Below are positions 17,866 to 27,604 of a stretch of 64,000 bases of DNA, one piece after another. The first letter of the stretch is position 1; each line of letters starts with the position of its first letter. Where the stretch lies: positions 124,001 through 188,000 of the forward strand of contig NZ_CP038436.1 in NCBI RefSeq assembly GCF_004683965.1. The letters run 5' to 3'. This DNA is from Nocardioides seonyuensis (lineage in GTDB: Bacteria > Actinomycetota > Actinomycetes > Propionibacteriales > Nocardioidaceae). The translations under genes were made by a program, and so were the position numbers. A model generated the notes under the pieces. It had not been told where the DNA came from. It did not search any database and saw nothing but the letters and a program-made list of their open reading frames with translations.

Positions 17866-20673
17866 TCAGCCCCGCGGGATCTCGCGCATCTCGAAGGACT
17901 CCACGAAGTCGCCGATCTTGATGTCCTGGTAGTTCTTCAGCACCAGACCGCACTCGAAGCCCTCGCGGACCTCGGACGCGTCGTCCTTCTCGCGACGCAG
18001 CGAGGCGAGGTCGAGGTTGTCGGCCACGACCTGGTTGTCACGCAGCACCCGCACCTTGGCGTTGCGGCGGATGACACCGGAGGTGACCATGCAGCCCGCG
18101 ATGTTGCCGGTCTTGGACGAGCGGAAGATCTCGCGGATCTCCGCCTGACCCAGGGCGACCTCTTCGTACTCGGGCTTGAGCATCCCCTTCAGCGCCGCCT
18201 CGATCTCCTCGATGGCGTTGTAGATGACGCTGTAGTAGCGGATCTCGACACCCTCGCGCTCGGCCATCTCGGTCGCCTTGCCCTGCGGGCGGACGTTGAA
18301 GCCGATGATGATGGCGTCGGAGGCTGCCGCCAGGTCGACGTTGGTCTCGGTGATGGCGCCGACTCCGCGGTCGATGACGCGGATGGAGACCTCGTCACCG
18401 CCCACATCGATCTTGGCGAGCGCGTCCTCGAGGGCCTCGACCGAACCGGACACGTCACCCTTGAGGATGAGGTTGAGCTCCTGGCTCTCGCCCTTCTCCA
18501 TGGAGGCCATGAAGTCCTCGAGGCTGCGGCGCACGCGACGCTTGGCCTGCATGGCCGCCCGCTCGCGGGACTCGCGCTTCTCGGCGATCTGGCGGGCCAT
18601 GCGGTCGTCCTCGACCACGATGAAGTTCTGGCCCGCACCGGGAACCGCGCTCAGGCCGAGCACCATCGCCGGGCGCGACGGGTCTGCCTCGGCGATCTCG
18701 TTGCCGAACTCGTCGAGCATCGCCCGGACGCGGCCGTGGGCCGGACCGGCCACGATCGAGTCGCCGACCCGCAGGGTGCCGCGCTGGACGAGGACCGTTG
18801 CGACCGGGCCGCGACCACGGTCGAGGTGGGCCTCGACGACGAGGCCCTGGGCGTCCTGGTCGGGGTTGGCCCGCAGGTCGAGCGAGGCGTCGGCGGTGAG
18901 GACGACGGCCTCGAGCAGCTTGTCGAGGTTGAGCCCCGCCTTGGCGGAGACGTCGACGAACATGGCGTCGCCGCCGTACTCCTCGGGGATCAGGCCGTAC
19001 TCGGTCAGCTGACCTCGCACCTTGGTGGAGTCGGCCTCGGGCTTGTCGATCTTGTTGACCGCGACCACGATCGGGACACCGGCGGCCTTGGCGTGGTTGA
19101 GCGCCTCGACCGTCTGCGGCATCACGCCGTCGTCGGCCGCCACCACGAGGATCGCGATGTCGGTCGCCTGGGCACCACGAGCACGCATGGCGGTGAACGC
19201 CTCGTGACCCGGGGTGTCGATGAAGGTGATGCGGCGTTCCTGGTCGTCGACGAGGGTCTGCACCTGGTAGGCACCGATGTGCTGGGTGATGCCACCTGCC
19301 TCCTTGTCGCCCACGTTGGCGTTGCGGAGGGCGTCGAGGAGCCTGGTCTTTCCGTGGTCGACGTGACCCATCACGGTGACGACGGGCGGACGCACGGCGA
19401 GGTCGCCCTCGTCGCCCTCGTCCTCGCCGAACTCGATGTCGAAGGACTCGAGCAGCTCGCGGTCCTCGTCCTCGGGGGAGACGACCTGGACGACGTAGTT
19501 GAGCTCCTCGCCGAGCAGCTCGAACGTCTCGTCGCCGACGGACTGGGTCGCGGTCACCATCTCGCCGAGCGAGAACAGCATCTGCACCAACGCCGCAGGA
19601 TCGACGCCGATGCGCTCGGCGAAGTCGGTCAGGGAGGCGCCGCGCGGCAGGCGGACGGTCTCGCCGTTGCCCTTGCGGACGCGCACGCCGCCGATCGTCG
19701 GGGCCTCCATGGCCTCGAACTCCATGCGACGGGCACGCTTGGACTTGCGGCCTCGACGCGACGGACCCCCTGCGCGCCCGAAGGCGCCCTGGGTCTGACC
19801 GCGCTGGCCGGGACGTCCACCACCGGGGCGTCCGCCACCGGGGAAGCCGCCGGGACGACCGGGAGCACCGCCCCCGCCACCGGGGCCACCGCGACCGGGA
19901 GCACCACCGGGGCCACCGCGACCGGGAGCACCACCGGGGCCACCGCGACCGGGAGCACCACCGGGGCCACCACGAGCGGGACGCCCGCCGGGACCGGAGC
20001 CGAAGGCTGCCGGGGACTTCGGCATCATCGCCGGGTTGGGCCGCGGCATGCCCGGGGCGCCACCCTCACGTGCTGCCGGCGGGCGAGGTGCCCGCGTGTC
20101 GTCGGGGCGCGCAGGAGCCGGCCGGCTGCCCATGCCCTGACTGGGCGCGAACGGGTTGTTGCCCGGACGCGGGGCTCCGGGCCGGCCCACGGGACGCGGG
20201 CCGGGAGTTCCACCGGGGCGGGGTGCCGCAGGAGCGGTGCCCTCGCCGGACTCCGGCGTGGCAGGTGCCTGCGGCGCAGCGGCAGCGGGCGCCTGGGGCT
20301 CGGGTGCGGGCTCCGCGACCGGCTCTGCCACGGGCTCCGCGACAGGCTCGGCGGGAGCGGCCTTGGGCCCCGGCCTGGGACCTGGCCTGGGCGCTGTGGA
20401 CGCCGCAGGGGCCGCGGGGGCCTCGGCGTCAGGCGCGGCGGCCGGCTTCTTGGCGGCGGTCTTCTTGGCGGGTGCCGGCTCGGCGGCGGGCGCGGCTGCG
20501 CCGGCGGCCTTCAGCTGGTCGGCGTACTGCTTCTTGAACCGCATCTCGACGGGGGGCTCGACAGTCGAGGAAGCCGACTTGACGAACTCGCCCATCTCCT
20601 TGAGCTTCTCGAGAACGAACTTGCTCTCGACTCCGAACTCCTTGGCGAGTTCGTGGACTCGGGTCTTGGCCAC
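17866..20673 (-). CDS. infB: Translation initiation factor IF-2
   Basis: IF-2 is the GTPase that delivers initiator tRNA to the 30S subunit and promotes 50S joining. The 935-residue protein has an N-terminal IF2_N helix bundle ([15 protein letters not shown]), a low-complexity Ala/Pro then Gly/Pro/Arg region (about 60-320), a second IF2_N domain (about 340-400), the GTPase with [20 protein letters not shown] and NKIDKPEAD, and C-terminal beta-barrel domains. The linker contains [12 protein letters not shown] and GGAPGRGGP repeats; the latter come from a 27-bp DNA repeat. The GTG at 20673 has AAGGAG at a good distance. Confidence 0.98.
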   Translation of the reverse strand: MAKTRVHELAKEFGVESKFVLEKLKEMGEFVKSASSTVEPPVEMRFKKQYADQLKAAGAAAPAAEPAPAKKTAAKKPAAAPDAEAPAAPAASTAPRPGPRPGPKAAPAEPVAEPVAEPVAEPAPEPQAPAAAAPQAPATPESGEGTAPAAPRPGGTPGPRPVGRPGAPRPGNNPFAPSQGMGSRPAPARPDDTRAPRPPAAREGGAPGMPRPNPAMMPKSPAAFGSGPGGRPARGGPGGAPGRGGPGGAPGRGGPGGAPGRGGPGGGGGAPGRPGGFPGGGRPGGGRPGQRGQTQGAFGRAGGPSRRGRKSKRARRMEFEAMEAPTIGGVRVRKGNGETVRLPRGASLTDFAERIGVDPAALVQMLFSLGEMVTATQSVGDETFELLGEELNYVVQVVSPEDEDRELLESFDIEFGEDEGDEGDLAVRPPVVTVMGHVDHGKTRLLDALRNANVGDKEAGGITQHIGAYQVQTLVDDQERRITFIDTPGHEAFTAMRARGAQATDIAILVVAADDGVMPQTVEALNHAKAAGVPIVVAVNKIDKPEADSTKVRGQLTEYGLIPEEYGGDAMFVDVSAKAGLNLDKLLEAVVLTADASLDLRANPDQDAQGLVVEAHLDRGRGPVATVLVQRGTLRVGDSIVAGPAHGRVRAMLDEFGNEIAEADPSRPAMVLGLSAVPGAGQNFIVVEDDRMARQIAEKRESRERAAMQAKRRVRRSLEDFMASMEKGESQELNLILKGDVSGSVEALEDALAKIDVGGDEVSIRVIDRGVGAITETNVDLAAASDAIIIGFNVRPQGKATEMAEREGVEIRYYSVIYNAIEEIEAALKGMLKPEYEEVALGQAEIREIFRSSKTGNIAGCMVTSGVIRRNAKVRVLRDNQVVADNLDLASLRREKDDASEVREGFECGLVLKNYQDIKIGDFVESFEMREIPRG
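19884..19964 (-). repeat. Three perfect 27-bp tandem copies inside infB
   Basis: Copies at 19884-19910, 19911-19937 and 19938-19964 are identical, followed by a degenerate fourth. In frame they encode GGAPGRGGP in the flexible N-terminal linker of IF-2, so copy number can change without a frameshift. Confidence 0.9.
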
Positions 20674-20813
20674 AATTCTCCTTCTGGCCCGAGTCCCGGA
20701 TCGCAGGGTGCGGCGGGGTGGTTCGGACCGTTAGCGGGTGTGCAAACTCATCGGGAACTACTCATCGAGTGCTCATGAGCTGCTGCTCCAGTTTCTGGTC
20801 GGTCTTGGCTTGG

Positions 20814-21113
20814 TCATGTGTCGAGCGAGGCGAGGTAGTCGCTCACCCGTGTGCTGCTCAGCGCTCCCTCGACCCTGAGGGCCCTGGGAAACGCCCGCCG
20901 GCGCACGGCGAGGTCGAAGCACTCGGACGTGGGGTGCACGTGCGCCCCGCGGCCAGGTGCCGTGCGCCCCGGATCGGGGGTGAGGACCAGGTGGCCCTCG
21001 CCGTCCGAGCCTGCAGTCACACGCAACAACTCGCTCGCGGTGACCCGCTCACGACACCCGACACAGGTCCGCACAGGACCGGGGACAGGGTTGATCGACG
21101 AGCGTGCCACCAA
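20814..21113 (-). CDS. ylxR: YlxR family (DUF448) RNA-binding protein
   Basis: A 99-residue protein with the family motifs RTCVGCRER near the N terminus and PGRGAHVHP-x(4)-CFDLAVRRRAFPRALR. YlxR proteins are thought to bind RNA and, in some species, to modulate RNase P; the site between nusA and infB is universal. The start is TTG at 21113 or GTG at 21110; both have AGGG 7-10 bases upstream. The gap to nusA holds a 14-base palindrome. Confidence 0.93.
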   Translation of the reverse strand: MVARSSINPVPGPVRTCVGCRERVTASELLRVTAGSDGEGHLVLTPDPGRTAPGRGAHVHPTSECFDLAVRRRAFPRALRVEGALSSTRVSDYLASLDT

Positions 21114-21125
21114 GGAAGAACCCTA

Positions 21126-21139
21126 CCGCCTCGAGGCGG
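21126..21139. promoter_or_regulatory. 14-base palindrome between nusA and ylxR
   Basis: CCGCCTCGAGGCGG is fully palindromic and lies in the 36-base gap. It could form a 5-bp stem with a TCGA loop in mRNA; function unknown. Confidence 0.3.
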
Positions 21140-21149
21140 AATACCGAAC

Positions 21150-22130
21150 TCAGTCCTCCGGGGCGGGGGCCTCGTCGGACCGGATGTCGATGCGCCAGCC
21201 CGTCAGGCGTGCCGCGAGCCGGGCGTTCTGGCCCTCCTTGCCGATCGCCAGCGACAGCTGGAAGTCGGGTACGACGACGCGGCAGGACCGGGCGGCCAGG
21301 TCGAGGATCTCCACCGAGGTCACGCGAGCCGGCGACAGCGCGTGCCCCACCAGCTCGGCGGGGTCGTCCGACCAGTCGACGATGTCGATCTTCTCGCCGT
21401 GGAGCTCGCTCATGACGTTCCGGACACGCTGGCCCATCGGGCCGATGCAGGCACCCTTGGGGTTGACGCCGGGCACGGAGGTGCGCACCGCGATCTTGGT
21501 GCGGTGACCGGCCTCGCGGGCGATGCCGGCGATCTCGACGGTCCCGTCGGCGATCTCGGGCACCTCCAGCGCGAAGAGCTTGCGCACGAGGTTGGGGTGG
21601 CTGCGGGAGAGGGTGATCTGGGGGCCGCGCATGCCCTTGCGCACTGACACCACCAGGCACTTGATGCGCTCGCCGTGGACGTAGGACTCGCCCGGCACCC
21701 GCTCGCCGACAGGCAGGAGCGCCTCGATCTTGCCGAGGTCGACCATGACGTCGTCGGGGTTGCGACCCTGCTGGATGATCCCGGAGATGATGTCGCCCTC
21801 CTTGCCGGCGAACTCCCCGAACTTGATCTCGTCCTCGGCGTCGCGCAGGCGCTGCAGCATCACCTGCTTGGCCGTCGTCGCAGCGATGCGGCCGAACCCC
21901 TCGGGGGTGTCGTCGTACTCCCCGATCTTGTTGCCGTCGTCGTCGAGCTCGGCGGCGAAGACGGTCACGTGACCGGTCTTGCGGTCGAGCTCGACCCGGG
22001 CGTGCTGCTGGGCCTCCGCCGTGCGCTGGTAGGCGATCAGCAGCGCCTGCTCGATGGCGTCGGCGAGGACCTCGAAGGAGATCTCCTTCTCGCGCTCCAG
22101 CATCCGCAGGATGCTCAGGTCGATGTCCAT
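21150..22130 (-). CDS. nusA: Transcription termination/antitermination protein NusA
   Basis: NusA binds RNA polymerase and nascent RNA and affects pausing, termination and rRNA antitermination. The 326-residue product is the short actinobacterial form: N-terminal polymerase-binding domain (1-125), S1 domain (about 130-200), and KH1-KH2 (about 205-320, with [17 protein letters not shown] and [14 protein letters not shown]). There are no C-terminal acidic repeats. The ATG overlaps the rimP stop (ATGA), so the two are coupled. Confidence 0.97.
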   Translation of the reverse strand: MDIDLSILRMLEREKEISFEVLADAIEQALLIAYQRTAEAQQHARVELDRKTGHVTVFAAELDDDGNKIGEYDDTPEGFGRIAATTAKQVMLQRLRDAEDEIKFGEFAGKEGDIISGIIQQGRNPDDVMVDLGKIEALLPVGERVPGESYVHGERIKCLVVSVRKGMRGPQITLSRSHPNLVRKLFALEVPEIADGTVEIAGIAREAGHRTKIAVRTSVPGVNPKGACIGPMGQRVRNVMSELHGEKIDIVDWSDDPAELVGHALSPARVTSVEILDLAARSCRVVVPDFQLSLAIGKEGQNARLAARLTGWRIDIRSDEAPAPED

Positions 22131-22633
22131 CAGGAGTCCTTCCCCTGCTCGCGGTCGGCGTCGCTCTTGCGGTTGAACTCGATCTGGACCAGTGCCTTGG
22201 CGACGTCGCCGAGGGCCAGCTCGCGGGACACTCCGTCGACCTCGAGGGTGACGGTGTCGTCGGTCGAGGACGTGATCCGTCCGATGACCACCTCGCCGCC
22301 CCGGAGGTCGGCCTTGACGAGGCGGCCGGCGTTGCGACGCCAGTGACGCGGCAGCGTCAGCGGCCGGTCGACCCCGCGCGAGGTGACCTCGAGGGTGTAG
22401 GGCTGCTCCCCCATCACGTCGGACTCGTCGAGGACGCGGGAGACCTCGCGGGTGGCCTCGGCGACGTCGTCGAGGGTGACACCGCCGTCCTTGTCGACCG
22501 CGACCCGCAGCACGCGACGCTTGCCCGCGGGGGTCACCTCCACCGCCTCGACGTCGAGGCCCTTCGCACTCAGGGGGTCGACCAGCTCCGCCTCGATGCG
22601 GTCCCTGGTGGCGTCCTGCTTGGGGGTGCTCAC
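22130..22633 (-). CDS. rimP: Ribosome maturation factor RimP
   Basis: RimP supports 30S maturation. The 167-residue protein has the conserved [10 protein letters not shown] motif and the C-terminal Sm-like fold region. The GTG at 22633 follows a strong GGAGG. It is the first gene of the rimP-nusA-ylxR-infB unit, with a -10 element just upstream. Confidence 0.96.
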   Translation of the reverse strand: MSTPKQDATRDRIEAELVDPLSAKGLDVEAVEVTPAGKRRVLRVAVDKDGGVTLDDVAEATREVSRVLDESDVMGEQPYTLEVTSRGVDRPLTLPRHWRRNAGRLVKADLRGGEVVIGRITSSTDDTVTLEVDGVSRELALGDVAKALVQIEFNRKSDADREQGKDS

Positions 22634-22668
22634 GACGGGTGACCTCCTTGTGCTGTTGTAGGACCGAC

Positions 22669-22674
22669 AGCCTA
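22669..22674 (-). promoter_or_regulatory. -10 element of the rimP-nusA-infB operon
   Basis: TAGGCT followed by GTCGGTC on the minus strand, about 35 bases before the rimP GTG; no good -35 box. The same 13 bases (TAGGCTGTCGGTC) occur upstream of the DUF6458 gene near 14399. Confidence 0.4.
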
Positions 22675-22703
22675 CCGGCCATGCCGGCAGGTCCGAAGAC
22701 CCC

Positions 22704-25700
22704 TCAGGGCCACCTCACCTTGACGCGGCTGCTCCACGCCCCGAGCCCGGCCGAGCTCTTCGCCGCGATCCGGAACCAGTACGTCGTACCGCCGACGAGG
22801 CGGCGTCGCGGGAGGAGCCAGGACGTCCGGGTGCCACGCTGGTCCTTGACCGTGCGCCACGGCCCGGACTTCTTCGTCGCGAGCCGCACCACGTAGTCGG
22901 TGATGCGCGCGTCACTGGTCCCGCGCGGCGGCTTCCACGTCAGCGTGATCCCCTTCTTGCCCGCGACCGCCTTGAGTGACCTCGGCGCCGACGGGCTCGA
23001 GGGCGTGGGCGGCGCGATGACGGGAGGCGGGGCGACCGTCGGAGTCGTCGCGGGGGTGGAGGTCGGGGCAACGGTCGGGGTCGCCGTGGGCGTCGCGGTG
23101 GGGCTGGACGTCGGGGTCGGGGTGGGGGTCGGGGTGGGGGTCGGGGTCGGGGTGGGCGTCGGGGTCCCCGCGCCCGGCACGACCCGGACCCGCTCGCTCC
23201 ACCACCCGCCGCCGGCGCTGTTGAGCGCCCTGACCTGGACCCAGTAGGCCTCGCCCTCGTCGAGGTCCGTGATCGTGTACGTCGGGCCCTGCGCGAGGCC
23301 GGACATCGTCCACGAGCCGCTGTCGGGGCTGCGGCTCCAGCGCAGCACGTAGCCGGTCACCGAGCCGGCGCTCCCCGCGTCCGCGGGCAGCCACGAGACC
23401 ACCGCGCTGCTCGGGCCGGGCGCGGCGGTGACGTCGCGCGGGACCGACGGTGCCCCGGCAGGAGGCGCGAACCCGAGGTCCTGGCGCACGGCCCCGCTCT
23501 CGAGGACGGTCAGCCGCGCCTCGCCGCCGGCCGGGAGGGTCGGCGGGTAGTCGAAGGACTGGGAGGTCAGGTCGTAGGTGCCCGGGCGGACCCGGTCGAA
23601 GCGGTATCGGCCGGTCTCGTCGGCGTCCGTCGAGGGGTCGTCGAACGCGGTGCGCATGCACGTGCCGTCCTCGGTGCCGGGCGCGGTGTCCGTCAGGCAG
23701 ACGTCGGCGCCCCCGAGGCCCGGCTCCCCCGCGTCCTGCGCCCCGTCGCCGTCCCTGTCCGCGAAGGTGACCCCACTCACGGACCCGCGCAGGTCCCTCA
23801 CCCCGATGGGCAGCGCGCTGACGCTCTGCCCGTTGACGGCGATCGTCACCGTCTGGCCCTGAGCGGCCGGAGTGGTGATGCGGAGGTTGGGGTCACCGCC
23901 GAGGGAGACCTGGACGACGTAGTCGTCGTCGACGAGCCCGCTCAGTGTGTAGGAGCCGTCGGCGTCGGGGTTGACGCAGTCGTCGGCCAGTGGGCCCTGG
24001 GCGCAGAGGTTGAGCCACACGCCATCGCCCGGACCGCCTTCTTCAGGATCCTTCACCCCGTCGCCGTCGGCATCGGCGAAGACCAGCCCGGCGATGCTGG
24101 ACCGCCCCTCCACCAGGCCGAAGGCGACGTCGCCGGACGTGCTCCCGGCCGTGGCGGCGACGACGAAGTCCCCGCGCGTGGTGCGCCAGTACCCGTCGAC
24201 CACCGGCGGGTGGACGGTGTAGACGCCGATGCCCAAGCCGGTGCGCTCGAAGGAGCCGTCCGCCCCGCTGACACCCAGGTCGTTGCCGCAGCCGGGACCG
24301 CCCGCGGTGGACATGCGGTAGCAGGTGGGGCTGATTCCGGGCATGCCGTCCTCGCCGGCATCCTGGACGCCGTCCCGGTCGAGGTCCTCGAAGACCACAC
24401 CCCTGATCGAGGCGGGCCCGTCGGGATACTCCGAGGGCCAGGAGCGGGCCGCGTCCAGGCCGAAGTCGACCCCGGACCACCCGCTCTGCGGACCGACCTC
24501 CACCACGTGGGGCTGGAGCTCGGCAGGCCTGGTCTGCTGACGCATGCCGTAGAAGACGTCGTAGTTGCCCTGACCCACCATCCAGGTGCCCGGGGCGAGA
24601 CCCTCGAACGAGTAGGACCCGTCGGCGCCGGTCTGCGTGGTGCGCCGGTCCAGCACCCGCCCCGCCGCGTCCACCCGGAACGCGAACACGTCGAGGTAGT
24701 CGCTCCAGACGGTGGGGCTCTGCACGCCCGGCTCCCCCGAGTCCTGGATGCCATTGCGGTTGGCGTCGATGTAGACCGTGCCGAGGACCGCGTTGCGGTC
24801 GAGAGGCTCGCGCGAGTCGGTGGCGACCGTCACGGAGGGCCCCCCGGTCGACTCGCGGTCGTCGGCGTCGAGCGCCTCGACCCGGAACGTGTACGACGTC
24901 GCACGCGTCAGCCCCGACACGACGTAGGTGCGCGGGGCAGCCGGCAGCGTCGCCACCACCTCGCCGTCGCGGAAGACCCGGTAGCCCGTGACCCCCTGGT
25001 CGTCGACGGCCGAGCTCCAGGTGAGCCGGAGACCGGTCGAGCTGACGTCGCTCGCGAGAAGGCTCGCCCCCGCAGGCCACGAAGGACCGGCCCCGGCGGT
25101 GGTCACCTCCACCGACGGACCGTCGTCCGACCAGTTGCCCGCGGCGTCGCCCGCCTCGACCCGGAAGGTGTAGGTGGTCTCCGCCGAGAGCCCGGAGACC
25201 ACCAGCTCGCGTGGCGTCGCGGCGGTGGAGCCCACGAGTGTCGTACCGCGGTAGACGCGGTAGGCCGTCACCTCGGTGTCGTCGGTCGCGGCGCTCCAGG
25301 TCAACGTGACCTGTCCCGGACCCGATGCCTCTGCCTGAAGCGCGGCCTGGTCCGGCCAGCGGGGTGCGCACACGTCTGGCACCGGCGGGCTGACCGCGAC
25401 GAGGTCGTGCGCGACGCCGTCCACGACGGCGCGGTGGTGGGTGGCGGTCCGCACGAAGTCGATGTCCGCGACCGGGTACGACGTGCTGGACACCACCGCA
25501 CCGGTGTCGGTGCTGCGCAGGGTGACCTCCATCGAGGCCTGGCTGTTCTGCTCGACGAGCGCCAGGACCTCCCCGCACGGGCTGAACTGCCAGAACCCGG
25601 TGCCGGTCATGGTGCCCGAGGAGCGCTGCACACCGGCGTCGAGGTCGACCAGGCTCCACTGGACGGTCTGCTGGCCCGACCGGTAGGCGTAGAAGAACTC

Positions 25701-26348
25701 GTCGTCGTCGGGGCTGAAGCCGAAGCCCGCCTCGCCGAGCTCGTCGCCCTGCGAGGCGCCCACGTCGAAGACGTACGTCGTGTCGTGGCGCCGCGTGCCC
25801 GTGCGCGAGTCCCAGACCTGGGTGCGCACGGTGTTGCTGGTGCCGTCGAGCAGCCCGGTGTAGGCGAAGTACTCGCCGTGAGGGCTGAATCCCAGGCGGG
25901 CACCGTGCTCGGTGGTCGAGACCTGCACCACGGGCGACGCGGGCGTGGCGCTGGTCAGGTCGTGGAGGCGCACCTCGTGCAGCCCGTTGACGAGGCCTGT
26001 CACGACGAAGCGGTCCTGGTCGGGGCTGAACCCCCAGTGCGTCAGGGCGGTCGTCAGGCTGAGCACCAGGGAGCTGTCGCTGACTCGGCGAACCTCCACG
26101 GTGGTGGCGGGCGGTGCGCCCGAGACGCTGACCCGGTAGCGCGGAGCGGTCTGCGCGGACGACCCGTCGTCACCGATGAAGGGGTCCTCCGTGCCGGCTG
26201 GGGCGACGTAGGGGCCAGGTGTCGGGCATGCGCAGCTCGCGTCCCCGTCGTCCACCGTCGCGGGGGCGGCACTGGGGACGAGGATGCTGGCCAGCGCCAG
26301 CCCGAAGGCCGCGAGTGCGCGTGCCGGGAAGCCGCTCGGGACGATCAT
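22704..26348 (-). CDS. Large secreted protein with FN3 and SdrD B-like domains
   Basis: A 1214-residue exported protein. Order: signal peptide (1-31); a repeat region (about 65-325) with FSPDxDxF-type motifs ([36 protein letters not shown]) like a TolB/WD propeller; two FN3 domains (about 333-416 and 425-510); four SdrD B/Cna-B-like domains (about 520-630, 648-747, 752-850, 857-960), each with a D-x-[DN]-x-[DN]-G calcium-loop motif such as DADGDGVKD; a third FN3 (about 966-1056); a (Pro-Thr)n linker (1061-1116); and a fourth FN3. No LPxTG or membrane anchor is seen, so it is probably secreted or loosely bound. The ATG at 26348 is preferred because the signal peptide begins there. It separates the translation operon from proS and looks like an insertion. 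Confidence 0.85.
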   Translation of the reverse strand: MIVPSGFPARALAAFGLALASILVPSAAPATVDDGDASCACPTPGPYVAPAGTEDPFIGDDGSSAQTAPRYRVSVSGAPPATTVEVRRVSDSSLVLSLTTALTHWGFSPDQDRFVVTGLVNGLHEVRLHDLTSATPASPVVQVSTTEHGARLGFSPHGEYFAYTGLLDGTSNTVRTQVWDSRTGTRRHDTTYVFDVGASQGDELGEAGFGFSPDDDEFFYAYRSGQQTVQWSLVDLDAGVQRSSGTMTGTGFWQFSPCGEVLALVEQNSQASMEVTLRSTDTGAVVSSTSYPVADIDFVRTATHHRAVVDGVAHDLVAVSPPVPDVCAPRWPDQAALQAEASGPGQVTLTWSAATDDTEVTAYRVYRGTTLVGSTAATPRELVVSGLSAETTYTFRVEAGDAAGNWSDDGPSVEVTTAGAGPSWPAGASLLASDVSSTGLRLTWSSAVDDQGVTGYRVFRDGEVVATLPAAPRTYVVSGLTRATSYTFRVEALDADDRESTGGPSVTVATDSREPLDRNAVLGTVYIDANRNGIQDSGEPGVQSPTVWSDYLDVFAFRVDAAGRVLDRRTTQTGADGSYSFEGLAPGTWMVGQGNYDVFYGMRQQTRPAELQPHVVEVGPQSGWSGVDFGLDAARSWPSEYPDGPASIRGVVFEDLDRDGVQDAGEDGMPGISPTCYRMSTAGGPGCGNDLGVSGADGSFERTGLGIGVYTVHPPVVDGYWRTTRGDFVVAATAGSTSGDVAFGLVEGRSSIAGLVFADADGDGVKDPEEGGPGDGVWLNLCAQGPLADDCVNPDADGSYTLSGLVDDDYVVQVSLGGDPNLRITTPAAQGQTVTIAVNGQSVSALPIGVRDLRGSVSGVTFADRDGDGAQDAGEPGLGGADVCLTDTAPGTEDGTCMRTAFDDPSTDADETGRYRFDRVRPGTYDLTSQSFDYPPTLPAGGEARLTVLESGAVRQDLGFAPPAGAPSVPRDVTAAPGPSSAVVSWLPADAGSAGSVTGYVLRWSRSPDSGSWTMSGLAQGPTYTITDLDEGEAYWVQVRALNSAGGGWWSERVRVVPGAGTPTPTPTPTPTPTPTPTPTSSPTATPTATPTVAPTSTPATTPTVAPPPVIAPPTPSSPSAPRSLKAVAGKKGITLTWKPPRGTSDARITDYVVRLATKKSGPWRTVKDQRGTRTSWLLPRRRLVGGTTYWFRIAAKSSAGLGAWSSRVKVRWP
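23112..23168 (+). repeat. G-rich simple repeat encoding the (Pro-Thr)n linker
   Basis: The plus strand carries at least eight runs of four or more Gs separated by 1-2 bases (GGGGTCGGGGTGGGGG pattern). It is antisense to a Pro-Thr hinge and could fold as a G-quadruplex on the non-template side. Confidence 0.6.
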
Positions 26349-26422
26349 GGACGCATCACACCACCGAGCGGAGATGCTCGTCATCCGTGACATGACGTAG
26401 GTCTAGACAGCCGGACTGTCGA

Positions 26423-26428
26423 TAGGTT
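26423..26428 (+). promoter_or_regulatory. -10 element of the 26435 gene, leaderless arrangement
   Basis: TAGGTT lies 6 bases before the GTG start at 26435. Confidence 0.5.
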
Positions 26429-26434
26429 GGCGCG

Positions 26435-26947
26435 GTGCGTGCACCTCTCCCCCTCTCCCGACGGACCACGATCACGACGGTCCTCCTGGTCCCCGCAGGT
26501 GCTGCCGCGTGCGACGTCGGATCTCCTGCCGAGGAGCCGTCGACCGCGCCGAGCACGCCACCCCGGGACGCCGACAGCGAGCTGGTGGCTTCAGTTCTTG
26601 CGGAGGTCGTGCGGGCGGAGTCGGTCATCGCAGCTGCTGCGGTCGCCGCCCCAGTCCTGGCGCGCCCGCTCGAGCTCCTCGCGACCGCCCACGCCGCTCA
26701 CCGCACTCTCCTCGCCGAGGCAGCACCCGATGCTGCCTCGGACTCGCCGGCTCTGGCCGATCCTCCTGACGGGCGTGCAGCCGCGCTCCGCGCTGTCCGC
26801 AGGTCGGAGGCCACGCTGCAGCGCACCGCGATCGAGGCGTGCGTGGACGCCTCCAGCGGAGACCTCGCCCGGGTCCTGGCCAGCCTCAGCGCCTCGTCCT
26901 CGCAGCACCTCGCCGCGCTCGACGCCAATGCCGGGCGCGCATCGTGA
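26435..26947 (+). CDS. Ala-rich exported or membrane-anchored protein upstream of DUF4439
   Basis: A 170-residue protein, GTG start. The N terminus (RRTTITTVLLVPAGAAAC) looks like a short signal with a possible lipid-attached Cys at about residue 26, though the lipobox is imperfect; a twin-Arg is also present. The rest is helical and Ala-rich with several His and Glu residues, so a ferritin-like helical bundle like its neighbour is possible. It overlaps the DUF4439 gene (GTGA). The pair sits between rimP and proS, the place where I recall Rv2843-Rv2844 in M. tuberculosis. Function unknown. Confidence 0.72.
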   Translation: MRAPLPLSRRTTITTVLLVPAGAAACDVGSPAEEPSTAPSTPPRDADSELVASVLAEVVRAESVIAAAAVAAPVLARPLELLATAHAAHRTLLAEAAPDAASDSPALADPPDGRAAALRAVRRSEATLQRTAIEACVDASSGDLARVLASLSASSSQHLAALDANAGRAS

Positions 26948-27387
26948 CGCCGGCGTCGGCCATGCAGGACGCCCTCCGGGCCGAGCACGCTGCGCTCTAC
27001 GTCCACGGCGTCCTGGGTGCGCGCACCTCTGCCTCCGCCGAGCCGGAGCTGTTCGCCGCCATCACCGCCGCCTACCGCCGTCACCGCGCACGTCGCGACC
27101 GGCTGCGGACCTTCCTACGAGACGTCGGGGCCGAGCCGGTGCCCGCCGAGGTGGCCTACGAGAGCCCGGCGGGCCTGGGGTCCGCGGCCGGGGTCAGGTC
27201 GGCTGCAGCGGACCTCGAGCGGACCAGCGCCGAGGTGATGGCCGCGTTGGTGGCCCAGACCACGGCCGCGGTCCGTCGGTGGGCGGCCGCAGAGCTGGTG
27301 TGGTCGGCCACGTGGCATGTCGCCCTGGGTGAGGATCCCTCGACGTGGCCCGGAGCGCCCGAGCTGGAGGCACGGGCCGGAAACTGA
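26944..27387 (+). CDS. DUF4439 ferritin-like domain protein
   Basis: A 147-residue all-helical protein. It begins with an ALRAEHAALYVHGVLGA stretch, typical of DUF4439 (ferritin-like four-helix fold), and continues with conserved-looking blocks YRRHRARRDRLRTFL and VAYESPAGLGSA. The GTG start overlaps the preceding stop. It lacks an obvious di-iron ExxH pair in both halves, so an enzymatic role is not supported. Its place next to proS matches mycobacterial synteny. Confidence 0.85.
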   Translation: MTPASAMQDALRAEHAALYVHGVLGARTSASAEPELFAAITAAYRRHRARRDRLRTFLRDVGAEPVPAEVAYESPAGLGSAAGVRSAAADLERTSAEVMAALVAQTTAAVRRWAAAELVWSATWHVALGEDPSTWPGAPELEARAGN

Positions 27388-27395
27388 ACGGTGGC

Positions 27396-27448
27396 CCGCG
27401 TCAACGTGCTTGGGAAAGCCCCGAGACCCTTCCCAAGCACGGACGCGG
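27396..27448. terminator. Long bulged hairpin between convergent genes
   Basis: A 12-bp perfect stem (27405-27416 with 27430-27441) is extended by 7 more pairs after a 2-base AA bulge (27396-27402 with 27442-27448). It lies 8 bases after the DUF4439 stop and before the proS 3' end. The other 150 bases of the gap are slightly less GC-rich and show no gene. Confidence 0.6.
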
Positions 27449-27604
27449 ACCACCTTGGGGGTTGGTCAGCATCACCCGTGTGGCCCGGCCTGTGGGGGAA
27501 CCTGGCCACGTGCAAAATCATGCAACGGATCGAGGCGAAGGCCAAGTGTTATCGAGGTGCATGTTCTTGCAACACACAAACCTGCAGAAGTGGGGTGCCG
27601 CGAG

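Noticed and set aside
19884..19964. Short direct repeats as a CRISPR array
   Set aside because: The repeats are adjacent with no spacers and are in frame inside infB.
17779..20778. 999-residue plus-strand frame over infB
   Set aside because: It is the antisense shadow of infB; it has low-complexity LGDLV/GRGGR composition, and infB has all IF-2 motifs.
27449..27604. tRNA or small RNA in the slightly AT-richer gap before proS
   Set aside because: No cloverleaf, no GTTCRA T-loop and no clear promoter-terminator pair.
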